From positions 1 to 47,698 of the IMG/VR virus record IMGVR_UViG_3300020470_000023: 47,698 nucleotides of DNA. One strand, given 5' to 3'. This DNA is from a virus. The position numbers and the translations under genes are program-made. The notes below the pieces were generated by a model. The model was given only the letters and a program-made list of their open reading frames with translations, had not been told where the DNA came from and searched no databases. This document shows, in pieces, positions 40,786 through 47,698 of this stretch. Numbering within the stretch: the first letter of the stretch is position 1; each line of letters starts with the position of its first letter.

Positions 40786-42945
40786 ATGGCGACTCCTCAA
40801 TTATCTCCAGGTGTATTAACCAGAGAAGTTGATCTTACTGTCGGAAGAGCTGATAATGTTATAGACAATATTGGAGCAATTGCGGGTCCATTTGCAATCG
40901 GTCCAGTTGATGAAGCTATTAACGTAACCACAGAAGACGATCTAATTAATTCATTCGGAAAACCACTTTCTACAGATGCTCAATATGAGTATTGGATGGG
41001 TGCATCATCTTTCCTATCATATGGCGGTGTTCTTAAAGTTGTAAGAACTGATGGATCAACTTTGAATAATGCTAATAGCACAAGAGCTGGAGCAAGTAGT
41101 TCATCATTGAAAATTAAAAACTATGATGACTATCAGAACAATTATTCAGACGACACAGTTACATGGGGTATCGCAGCTAAAACTCCTGGATCTTGGTCAA
41201 ATAGTTTAAAAGTTTGCTTGATTGACGATGCAGCAGACCAAACAGTTACTATCGGATCTACTTCTGGTGTTTCTGTTGGTATGGGACTAACAACTTCACT
41301 TACTAATGAGGTAATTGTTGGTTCTGGAGATACAACTGCTTTCACTGGATACCTTAAGAGTATTATTACAGGAATTGGTACTAATACAATTGATGTAAAA
41401 ATTGTAAGTAGAGTTACTACTGCTGGTGTTTCTACCAACATTACATATGCTCAAAGAGATCAAGCAAGATCTTTCCGTCCAGGAAATGCAGTTCAGGTTA
41501 TAAACAGTTCAGGTGCTGGTATTGCTACTGTCACTTTGGGTGCTGGAGAAGCAATTGTTAAAGATTGGTATGATCAGCAAACATTAGGATTAACTAATTC
41601 TACTGTTTATTGGAAGTCAATCGCACCAAAACCATCTACATCACAATATGCCTTAGATCGTCAAGCTAAGAATGATGGTCTTCATGTTGTAGTTGTTGAT
41701 GATACTGGTACTGTAACAGGAATTCAAGGAAATCTTCTTGAGTCTCTTACCAATCTTTCTAAAGCAAAAGATGCAGTTTCTGCAGAAAATGCTCCAGCAA
41801 GATCATTCTGGAAAGATAATATTGCTGATAGTTCTGCTTACATCTATGCAGGTGATAATCCTTCTGATGGATCTGATAGTATAAAACCATTAGCATCTGG
41901 TTTTAGTTCTGGATTTACTGGAATTACAACTGCTGCTGGTCTATGGAACCAAGATGCACAGGGAGTAACTTACAACGTTATCGGTAATACAACATATACC
42001 CTTACAGGTGGTGTTGATTACTCAGCTACTGGTGGATTTGCAGCAGATTTAGGGGATCTTAAAACCTCTTACAATCTTTTTGCTAACAAAGATGAGATTG
42101 CAGTAGATTATCTAATAGGTGGTCCTGGTCTTACTAAGAAGACACATTCTCAAGCAAAGGCAAATCATTTGATTTCTATTGCTAATAAGAGAAAGGATTG
42201 CATGGCAACAATTTCTCCACATAGAGCAGACGTAGTTAATGTAACTAACACAGATACTCAAACAAATAATGTTGTTGAGTTCTTCTCACCAATTGCATCT
42301 TCATCGTATGCAGTATTTGATAGTGGGTATAAGTATACTTACGATAGATTTAATAATAAATTCCGTTATATAGCAACTAATGGTGATGTTGCTGGATTGA
42401 TGGTAAGAACAAGTGTTACTTCTTATCCTTGGTTCTCTCCTGCTGGACAGCAAAGAGGAATCTTAAATAATGCAATCAAACTTGCATATAATCCTGATAA
42501 GGATCAAAGAGATATTCTTTATCCTTTAAGAGTTAACTCAATCTCTAATCAACCAGGAACAGGTATTCTCTTGTTCGGTGATAAGACAGGACTTGGTTAT
42601 GCATCAGCATTTGATCGCATTAACGTTCGTAGATTGTTCCTTACAATTGAACAATCACTTGAAAGAGCAGCACGAGCACAACTCTTTGAACTTAATGATG
42701 AGGTTACACGAGCAAACTTTGTAAATATTGTTGAACCATACCTTCGTGATATTCAGGCAAAACGTGGTCTTAACGGTTTCCTTGTTATTTGTGACACTAC
42801 AAATAACACACCTGATGTTATTGATAATAATGAATTCAGAGCAGACATCTTCTTGAAGCCTGCCAAGTCGATAAACTATGTTACTCTTACTTTCGTGGCC
42901 ACTAAAACTGGAGTGAGCTTCGAGGAAGTAGCAGGTCGAGTTTAA
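40786..42945 (+). CDS. gp18: Tail sheath protein gp18
   Basis: The 719-residue product has the sheath signature: N-terminus QLSPGVLTREVDLTVGRADN with AIAGPFAIGPVDEAINVTTE and VLKVVRTDG. The C-terminus includes RRLFLTIEQSLERAARAQLF, NIVEPYLRDIQAKRGLNGF and TLTFVATKTGVSFEEVAGRV. It is a little longer than T4 gp18 (659), with an inserted beta-rich part at about 145-240. Many copies form the contractile sheath around the gp19 tube and drive injection on contraction. It has its own late promoter motif, as expected for a high-copy protein. Confidence 0.96.
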   Translation: MATPQLSPGVLTREVDLTVGRADNVIDNIGAIAGPFAIGPVDEAINVTTEDDLINSFGKPLSTDAQYEYWMGASSFLSYGGVLKVVRTDGSTLNNANSTRAGASSSSLKIKNYDDYQNNYSDDTVTWGIAAKTPGSWSNSLKVCLIDDAADQTVTIGSTSGVSVGMGLTTSLTNEVIVGSGDTTAFTGYLKSIITGIGTNTIDVKIVSRVTTAGVSTNITYAQRDQARSFRPGNAVQVINSSGAGIATVTLGAGEAIVKDWYDQQTLGLTNSTVYWKSIAPKPSTSQYALDRQAKNDGLHVVVVDDTGTVTGIQGNLLESLTNLSKAKDAVSAENAPARSFWKDNIADSSAYIYAGDNPSDGSDSIKPLASGFSSGFTGITTAAGLWNQDAQGVTYNVIGNTTYTLTGGVDYSATGGFAADLGDLKTSYNLFANKDEIAVDYLIGGPGLTKKTHSQAKANHLISIANKRKDCMATISPHRADVVNVTNTDTQTNNVVEFFSPIASSSYAVFDSGYKYTYDRFNNKFRYIATNGDVAGLMVRTSVTSYPWFSPAGQQRGILNNAIKLAYNPDKDQRDILYPLRVNSISNQPGTGILLFGDKTGLGYASAFDRINVRRLFLTIEQSLERAARAQLFELNDEVTRANFVNIVEPYLRDIQAKRGLNGFLVICDTTNNTPDVIDNNEFRADIFLKPAKSINYVTLTFVATKTGVSFEEVAGRV

Positions 42946-42954
42946 TTTCATTCA

Positions 42955-42961
42955 ATAAATA
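42955..42961 (+). promoter_or_regulatory. Late promoter motif for gene 19
   Basis: ATAAATA in the short gap after gp18, followed by AAAGGAGG (42965-42972) and the gp19 ATG at 42984. Confidence 0.65.
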
Positions 42962-42983
42962 ACCAAAGGAGGAACTTAAGAAA

Positions 42984-43616
42984 ATGGCCATTAAAACAAG
43001 ATCCATTTCGGATTTTAAATCACAATTAACTGGTGGTGGCGCAAGGCCCAATCTGTTTGAAGTTAGTGTAACTTTACCTTCTTCAATTACAGGTATACCT
43101 GAAGGATTTAAAGATAATCTTCAGAGTATTGATGGCGATACTACAATGGATGATGAAGAATTTAGATTTATGTGCAAAGCTGCATCATTACCTGCGGCTA
43201 ATGTAGCATCGATAGAAATTCCATTTAGAGGACGTTTATTGAAAGTTGCTGGAGATAGGACTATTGATCCTTGGACAGTAACAGTTATTAATGATGAAAA
43301 CTTCCGATTTAGGAAAGTATTTGAAAACTGGGCTCAAAATATGGCTCAATATGCAGATGCTTCAGGATTAAATGATCCTTCAACTTATATGGGTCAAGGA
43401 GATGTTTACCAATTAGGTAGATCTGCACCTAGTACGCAAGATGCAACTGGGAAAGGTCTAAATGATGCTAGGACTTTAGCACATTACAAATTTGTGGATA
43501 TATTCCCAACTGCTGTTTCTGCTATTGATTTATCATATGATACAGAAAATACTATTGAAGAATTTACTGTTGATTTTGCCGTTAACTACTACTATCCAGT
43601 AAAAGTTGGGGAATAG
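42984..43616 (+). CDS. gp19: Tail tube protein gp19
   Basis: At 210 residues it is longer than T4 gp19 (163) but matches the fold and order: RSISDFKSQLTGGGARPNLF, FMCKAASLPAANVASIEIPF, GRLLKVAGDRTIDPWTVTVI, NDENFRFRKVFENWAQNM, and an ending with DLSYDTENTIEEFTVDF. Hexameric rings stack to make the inner tube through which DNA passes. It has its own late motif and a strong ribosome site, consistent with high output. Confidence 0.96.
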   Translation: MAIKTRSISDFKSQLTGGGARPNLFEVSVTLPSSITGIPEGFKDNLQSIDGDTTMDDEEFRFMCKAASLPAANVASIEIPFRGRLLKVAGDRTIDPWTVTVINDENFRFRKVFENWAQNMAQYADASGLNDPSTYMGQGDVYQLGRSAPSTQDATGKGLNDARTLAHYKFVDIFPTAVSAIDLSYDTENTIEEFTVDFAVNYYYPVKVGE

Positions 43617-43624
43617 GAACCAGT

Positions 43625-43631
43625 CTAAATA
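43625..43631 (+). promoter_or_regulatory. Late promoter motif for gene 20
   Basis: CTAAATA in the 34-base gap between gp19 and the portal gene, 19 bp before the gp20 ATG. Confidence 0.6.
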
Positions 43632-43650
43632 GAAGAAAGATACAATAATT

Positions 43651-45312
43651 ATGGCTAAGTTATTTGGGTTCTCGATAGAGGACACAGAACCACTGTCACC
43701 TAGCACGGTCTCTCCCGTACCTCCAAATAAGGAGGACGGGTTTGATCACTATTTGACTAGTGGTTTTTTTGGTTCTTATGTTGACATAGAAGGAATATAT
43801 CGTACAGAATTTGATTTAATTAAGCGTTATCGTGAAATGGCATTACACCCAGAGTGTGATAGTGCTATTGAAGATGTTGTAAATGAAGCAATTGTTTCTG
43901 ATACTAACGATTCTCCTGTTGAGATTGAACTTTCGAACTTAAATGCAAGTGATGGTATTAAGAATAAGATTAGAGATGAGTTTAAAAATATTTTAGATTT
44001 ATTAGATTTTCAAACTAAAGCTCACGAAATTTATAGAAATTGGTATGTAGATGGTAGATTATATTATCATAAAGTAATAGATTTAAAGAAACCAGAAGAG
44101 GGTATTCAAGAATTGCGATACATTGACGCAATGAAAATGCGTTATGTAAGGCAAGCAGTTAAGCAAGATAAGAATAGACTTTCAAATATAAACACTGATA
44201 ATCCTATGGATTATGAGTTTCCTGAAATAGAAGAATACTTTTTATATACTCCAAAAGCAAATTTCCCTACACAAAACCCATCTAGTATGACAGGTGGGCA
44301 AAAAGGAATTAAATTTACTAAAGATTCTATTGCATATTGCACATCTGGATTGGTTGATAGGAACAAAGGATCAACTCTTTCATATTTAAATAAAGCAATT
44401 AAAGCACTTAATCAACTTAGAATGATTGAGGATAGTCTTGTTATTTACAGATTATCTCGTGCTCCCGAAAGAAGAATATTCTATATTGATGTTGGTAATC
44501 TTCCAAAAGTTAAATCTGAGCAATATCTTCGTGATGTTATGATGCGTTATCGTAACAAACTTGTGTATAATGCTGATACTGGTGAGATTAAAGATGATAA
44601 AAAATACATGAGTATGTTGGAAGATTTCTGGTTGCCACGTAGAGAAGGTGGTAGAGGAACAGAAATTACTACACTTCCAGGTGGACAAAACTTAGGAGAA
44701 ATCACAGATATTAAGTATTTCCAAGAGAAACTTTATAAGTCACTTAACGTTCCTCCTACTAGAATAGGTGGAGATGGTGGTTTTAATTTAGGTAGATCAT
44801 CAGAAATTCTAAGAGATGAAGTTAAATTTAGTAAGTTTGTTGGTAGATTAAGGAAGAGATTCTCTAATCTATTCAATGATATTCTTAAGACTCAATTACT
44901 TCTTAAGAATGTAATCACCCCAGAAGATTGGGATATCATGAGTGAGCATATTCAATATGACTTCCTCTATGATAACCATTTTGCAGAATTAAAAGATTCT
45001 GAATTACTTGCTGAAAGACTAACTATGGCAGCATCTGCTGAACCATATGTTGGTAGATACTTCTCACAAGATTATCTAAGACGTAAGATTCTTCGTCAGA
45101 CTGATGAGGAAATTATTGAACAGGATAAGTTGATGAAGAAGGAAATTGAGGATGGAGTAATACCTGATCCAATGATGATGATGGACCCAACAATGATGGG
45201 TGCAGAAGGTGAAGCTTCAATGGGTGGTGAAATGGGACAAGTTCCTATGGAACCAGAAGTAACAGATACAACCAAAACTAAGGTACAAATGCCTAAAGGC
45301 GGTGAAATCTGA
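43651..45312 (+). CDS. gp20: Portal vertex protein gp20
   Basis: At 553 residues it is close to T4 gp20 (524). Diagnostic segments: YRTEFDLIKRYREMALHPEC and DSAIEDVVNEAIVSD near the front; LSYLNKAIKALNQLRMIEDS, VIYRLSRAPERRIFYIDVGN and NLPKVKSEQYLRDVMMRYRN in the core; LYKSLNVPPTRIGG and GRSSEILRDEVKFSKFVGRL later. Twelve copies form the head portal, the base for prohead assembly and the dock for gp17. The C-terminus has a Met-rich tail (PMMMMDPTMMGAEG). This gene is the usual marker used to classify marine T4-like phages. Confidence 0.97.
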   Translation: MAKLFGFSIEDTEPLSPSTVSPVPPNKEDGFDHYLTSGFFGSYVDIEGIYRTEFDLIKRYREMALHPECDSAIEDVVNEAIVSDTNDSPVEIELSNLNASDGIKNKIRDEFKNILDLLDFQTKAHEIYRNWYVDGRLYYHKVIDLKKPEEGIQELRYIDAMKMRYVRQAVKQDKNRLSNINTDNPMDYEFPEIEEYFLYTPKANFPTQNPSSMTGGQKGIKFTKDSIAYCTSGLVDRNKGSTLSYLNKAIKALNQLRMIEDSLVIYRLSRAPERRIFYIDVGNLPKVKSEQYLRDVMMRYRNKLVYNADTGEIKDDKKYMSMLEDFWLPRREGGRGTEITTLPGGQNLGEITDIKYFQEKLYKSLNVPPTRIGGDGGFNLGRSSEILRDEVKFSKFVGRLRKRFSNLFNDILKTQLLLKNVITPEDWDIMSEHIQYDFLYDNHFAELKDSELLAERLTMAASAEPYVGRYFSQDYLRRKILRQTDEEIIEQDKLMKKEIEDGVIPDPMMMMDPTMMGAEGEASMGGEMGQVPMEPEVTDTTKTKVQMPKGGEI

Positions 45313-45318
45313 TAAATA
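45312..45318 (+). promoter_or_regulatory. Late promoter motif for the gp67-like gene
   Basis: ATAAATA overlaps the gp20 TGA and lies 21 bp before the ATG at 45340. Confidence 0.6.
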
Positions 45319-45339
45319 AACTGTAAGGATTTTAAAACA

Positions 45340-45591
45340 ATGGATGAATTGCTCGATATGATTACCAAAGATGAGAGTCCCTCTGGTATCAGTGACGCTA
45401 TTAAAGATGCTCTTTATGCTAAGTCTGCTGAGAAGATAGGTGCTCATAAGGATAGTGTAGCTGCTTCACTTTTTGGATCTCCTGAAGATGAAGAACAACT
45501 ACAACAAGACGTAGAAGATGCTGCTGCTAGAATTGCTGGTACAGATCAAGAAGAACCAGAAGTAGAGTCTGAACCTGAGGGTGAAGAATAA
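45340..45591 (+). CDS. gp67: Prohead core protein, gp67-like (83 aa)
   Basis: In position (between gp20 and gp21), size (T4 gp67 is 80 aa) and composition (front helix, very acidic tail EEPEVESEPEGEE) it matches the gp67 prohead core protein, which helps to shape the scaffold and is cut by gp21. The front (MDELLDMITKDESPSGISDA) and middle (KSAEKIGAHKDSVAASLFGS) are helical. Similarity to T4 is positional and compositional rather than strong in sequence. Confidence 0.75.
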   Translation: MDELLDMITKDESPSGISDAIKDALYAKSAEKIGAHKDSVAASLFGSPEDEEQLQQDVEDAAARIAGTDQEEPEVESEPEGEE

Positions 45592-45592
45592 T

Positions 45593-45600
45593 TATAAATA
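45593..45600 (+). promoter_or_regulatory. Late promoter, full TATAAATA consensus
   Basis: TATAAATA matches the T4 late -10 element exactly and lies 25 bp before the ATG at 45626; a further AATAAA follows. Confidence 0.75.
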
Positions 45601-45625
45601 AATAAAATGATTCTGTATAAAGAGA

Positions 45626-46195
45626 ATGACGCTTAGGACAGTTGGAGCAGGAACTTCAATAACTACTAGTGCAACATCTGCTCAATCAGCACCAATATCT
45701 GGTAAATCTACTGCATTAAGAGTGGTTGCTACTGGACAAAACACACATGTGGCTATTGGAACTGAACCTGCTGCAGCTGTTACTGATTTTGTAGTACCAA
45801 AAGATAGTGCTGCTACTTTAGCAATCAGTAATGCTTCTGCTAGAGTAACTGGTTACACTAAAGGAACTACCACTATAATAGATTTTCCTCAGGGAACATC
45901 TTCACCATTTGGCGTAGGTCAATATGTTAGTTTAAGTTGTTCAACTCAAACAGATTTTGATTTTACTCATAAAAGAGTGAAGACTGTATATAATGCATCT
46001 AGTGCTCCAAATTATGGTGCAGGAGAAAATTGGTTTGGTCAAAGAATCATAGTTGAACATAATAGTGGTTCAGTTAGTGGTACTTTTAATGATCCAGATG
46101 CAACTTTGAGACCATCCTTTAAAGTTGCTGCTAGAACTGATAGTGGTTCTGGTAAGTTATACATTCAACAAGTTCAAATTTCAGGAGAAGCATAA
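45626..46195 (+). CDS. Beta-rich virion protein between gp67 and gp21 (189 aa)
   Basis: The product begins MTLRTVGAGTSITTSATSAQ and is rich in Thr, Ser, Ala and Gly, with repeated beta strands (LRVVATGQNTHVAIGTEPAA; ATLAISNASARVTGYTKGTT; ending SGSGKLYIQQVQISGEA). T4 has gene 68 at this place, but this protein does not look like gp68, which is helical. It resembles small head or decoration proteins in cyanophages. Its stop shares one base with the gp21 ATG (TAATG), which suggests that it is made with the head-assembly proteins. Confidence 0.75.
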   Translation: MTLRTVGAGTSITTSATSAQSAPISGKSTALRVVATGQNTHVAIGTEPAAAVTDFVVPKDSAATLAISNASARVTGYTKGTTTIIDFPQGTSSPFGVGQYVSLSCSTQTDFDFTHKRVKTVYNASSAPNYGAGENWFGQRIIVEHNSGSVSGTFNDPDATLRPSFKVAARTDSGSGKLYIQQVQISGEA

Positions 46196-46845
46196 TGAAA
46201 CTCATTAGAGAAGAAATCGAATCTGTTGAATTTATAGTTGAAAACAGAGGCGGTAAAAAACAACTTTACATTGAAGGTGTTTTCCTTCAAGGAAACATAA
46301 AGAACAGAAATGGTCGTATGTATCCTATGGAGACACTTCGTAGAGAAGTTACTCGTTATAATGAGAATCATGTAGTATCAGGAAGAGCACTTGGAGAACT
46401 GGGACATCCAGAAGGTCCAACTGTTAATCTTGATAGAGTGTCCCACAAGATTGTATCACTTAAAGAAAGTGGTTCTAATTTTGTAGGAAAAGCAAAAATC
46501 CTCTCTACCCCTATGGGTAAAATTGCATCCTCACTTATCAGTGAAGGTGTAAAGTTAGGTGTTTCTTCAAGAGGCATTGGTTCTCTTAAGATGACCAGAG
46601 AAGGTATCAATGTTGTTGGTGAAGACTTTATGTTAGCAACAGCAGCAGACATCGTTGCTGATCCTTCAGCCCCAGATGCATTTGTATCTGGAATTATGGA
46701 AGGGAAGGATTGGGTATGGGATGGTGGTGTACTTCGTGAGAAGTATGCTGAGAAGACTTATAAAACAATCAACACCTTAGTTGATCAGAAGAAATTAGAT
46801 GAGCACAAGTTGGGCTTATTTAATGATTTCTTATCAAAGTTATAA
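46195..46845 (+). CDS. gp21: Prohead core scaffold protease gp21
   Basis: The 216-residue product (T4 gp21: 212) is a Ser-His protease of the herpesvirus-assemblin-like type. The catalytic His is likely His71 in GELGHPEG; the nucleophile is Ser124 or Ser125 in GVSSRGIGS. Other family marks are GNIKNRNGRMYPMETL near the front and DIVADPSAPDAFVSGIMEG near the end. gp21 matures the prohead by cutting scaffold gp22, gp67 and the capsid protein N-terminus. It is translationally coupled to the gene before it. Confidence 0.96.
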   Translation: MKLIREEIESVEFIVENRGGKKQLYIEGVFLQGNIKNRNGRMYPMETLRREVTRYNENHVVSGRALGELGHPEGPTVNLDRVSHKIVSLKESGSNFVGKAKILSTPMGKIASSLISEGVKLGVSSRGIGSLKMTREGINVVGEDFMLATAADIVADPSAPDAFVSGIMEGKDWVWDGGVLREKYAEKTYKTINTLVDQKKLDEHKLGLFNDFLSKL

Positions 46846-46850
46846 GTTAT

Positions 46851-46861
46851 CTAAATAAATA
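46851..46861 (+). promoter_or_regulatory. Late promoter motifs for gene 22
   Basis: CTAAATA (46851-46857) overlaps ATAAATA (46855-46861), just after gp21 and 34 bp before the gp22 ATG. Confidence 0.6.
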
Positions 46862-46895
46862 TAGTTTAAGTACTCGGTAATCAGAGGGTTTACAA

Positions 46896-47698
46896 ATGTC
46901 TCGTGGAGATTTACAAGAAATGGAAGTAGGCACTAAGCAATCCAAGGGTCCAGTTAATGCTAACGCTAAACCTGGAGATCCTATGCCTAAATTAACAACT
47001 GGTGGCACTGCCCCTAGTTATGAAGATCTTGGTGGTCCATCACCAGATAACTACAAGCCAGATAATGACTCTGCGAAGATAAAGGAACCTAAGATTAAAA
47101 CCGTAAAAGATGTAGTTAACAAAGGTGCAAAACCTGCTGAACCTATGAAAGGACTTTCTGCTGGACAAGCTCTCAAATCAGGTGATGAAGTAGAGCTAGA
47201 GGATACACAAGAAGTAGTAGCAGAAGAGCCTGCAACTGAAGAAGTAACTACAGAGGAGACAGTAGAAGTAGAAGAAAAGATTGACATTGAAGCTGATGTC
47301 AATGCTCTACTTGGTGGAGAAGAGTTATCTGAAGAGTTTAAAGAAAAAGCAAAAACAGTCTTTGAGGCTGCTTTAAATTCTAAGGTTGCTGAGCTTAAAG
47401 AGGATTTGCAAGCTAAGTATGATGAGAAGCTTGCAGAAGAGGTAGAGACATCTAAGGCTGCTTTAGCAGAAAGAGTTGATCAATACCTTGAGTACGTTGC
47501 TGAAGAGTGGTTCGTTGAAAATGAACTTGCTATTGAGCACGGACTTAAAACTGAATTGACTGAATCATTCCTTGGTGGAATGAAGAGTCTTTTTGAAGAA
47601 CATTATGTACAAATCCCTGACGATAAATATGATGTGCTAGAAAGCATGGTAGAAAAACTAGATGACATGGAGACCAAGCTCAACGAGCAAATAGAGAA
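46896..47698 (+). CDS. gp22: Prohead scaffold protein gp22, 3' end missing
   Basis: ATG at 46896 (MSRGDLQEMEVGTKQSKGPV) opens a frame that stays open to the window edge (267 codons; T4 gp22 is 269). The front 90 residues are Pro/Gly/Lys-rich and probably flexible. A very acidic stretch follows (QEVVAEEPATEEVTTEETVE), then long amphipathic helices (SEEFKEKAKTVFEAALNSKV; SKAALAERVDQYLEYVAEEW). This is the layout of the T4-type scaffold, which fills the prohead core and is destroyed by gp21. The major capsid gene 23 would be expected beyond the edge. Confidence 0.9.
   Translation, partial: MSRGDLQEMEVGTKQSKGPVNANAKPGDPMPKLTTGGTAPSYEDLGGPSPDNYKPDNDSAKIKEPKIKTVKDVVNKGAKPAEPMKGLSAGQALKSGDEVELEDTQEVVAEEPATEEVTTEETVEVEEKIDIEADVNALLGGEELSEEFKEKAKTVFEAALNSKVAELKEDLQAKYDEKLAEEVETSKAALAERVDQYLEYVAEEWFVENELAIEHGLKTELTESFLGGMKSLFEEHYVQIPDDKYDVLESMVEKLDDMETKLNEQIE

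Noticed and set aside
1-47698. CRISPR array, insertion sequence, integrase or attachment site
   Set aside because: Read for spaced direct repeats, transposase or recombinase motifs and terminal inverted repeats; none were seen. Repeats present are protein-module or promoter repeats.

Overview
This window is part of the genome of a strictly lytic, T4-like marine myovirus, best matched to the cyanophage/pelagiphage branch infecting AT-rich oceanic bacteria. The basis is gene order (25-6-7-8-[giant DUF4815 protein]-13-14-15-16-...-17-18-19-20-67-x-21-22), very AT-rich DNA, short intergenic gaps, T4-type late-promoter motifs (ATAAATA / CTAAATA) before structural genes, and many small proteins of the kind seen in cyanomyoviruses. 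All genes I can support are on the + strand. The host is not proven: the cyanophage flavour rests on recognised protein families, not on a host marker gene.

Layout. (1) 1-3382: a nest of very small genes, two clear intrinsic terminators (1142-1171, 3181-3220) and several sigma70-type promoters, read as an early/middle accessory region. It holds a striking set of three TGTGGAAA boxes spaced exactly 21 bp apart (2529-2579). (2) 3383-5462: a small enzyme cassette consisting of a 2-oxoglutarate/Fe(II) oxygenase-like protein, an overlapping 94-residue SET-domain protein, a small conserved protein and, behind a perfect TTGACA-N17-TATAAT promoter, a glycosyltransferase-like protein. A small basic protein and a terminator close the block. 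(3) 5466-30371: baseplate genes 25, 6, a giant 4191-residue gp7-position protein, gp8 and a giant 2751-residue DUF4815 protein. (4) 30373-34698: two small structural genes, then neck/tail-completion proteins gp13, gp14, gp15 and the small terminase gp16. (5) 34695-38805: a fibre-like 983-residue protein and four smaller genes lying between the small and large terminase genes. (6) 38815-47698: large terminase gp17, a zinc-knuckle protein, sheath gp18, tube gp19, portal gp20, gp67-like core protein, an unknown structural protein, prohead protease gp21, and the start of scaffold gp22, cut by the window end.

How it works together: the late genes build baseplate, tail, neck, portal and prohead core, and package DNA. 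T4-style gp9, gp10, gp11, gp12 and whisker genes are not recognisable; host-contact functions are probably carried by the two giant proteins and the 983-residue fibre-like protein. Several small bead-like beta modules recur across otherwise unrelated virion proteins (gp7, gp8, the DUF4815 protein, gp14, gp15 and the fibre-like protein), which suggests a shared pool of surface decorations. No tRNA, CRISPR array, insertion sequence or integrase was seen. When the small genes are counted, no stretch above about 300 bases lacks a gene.
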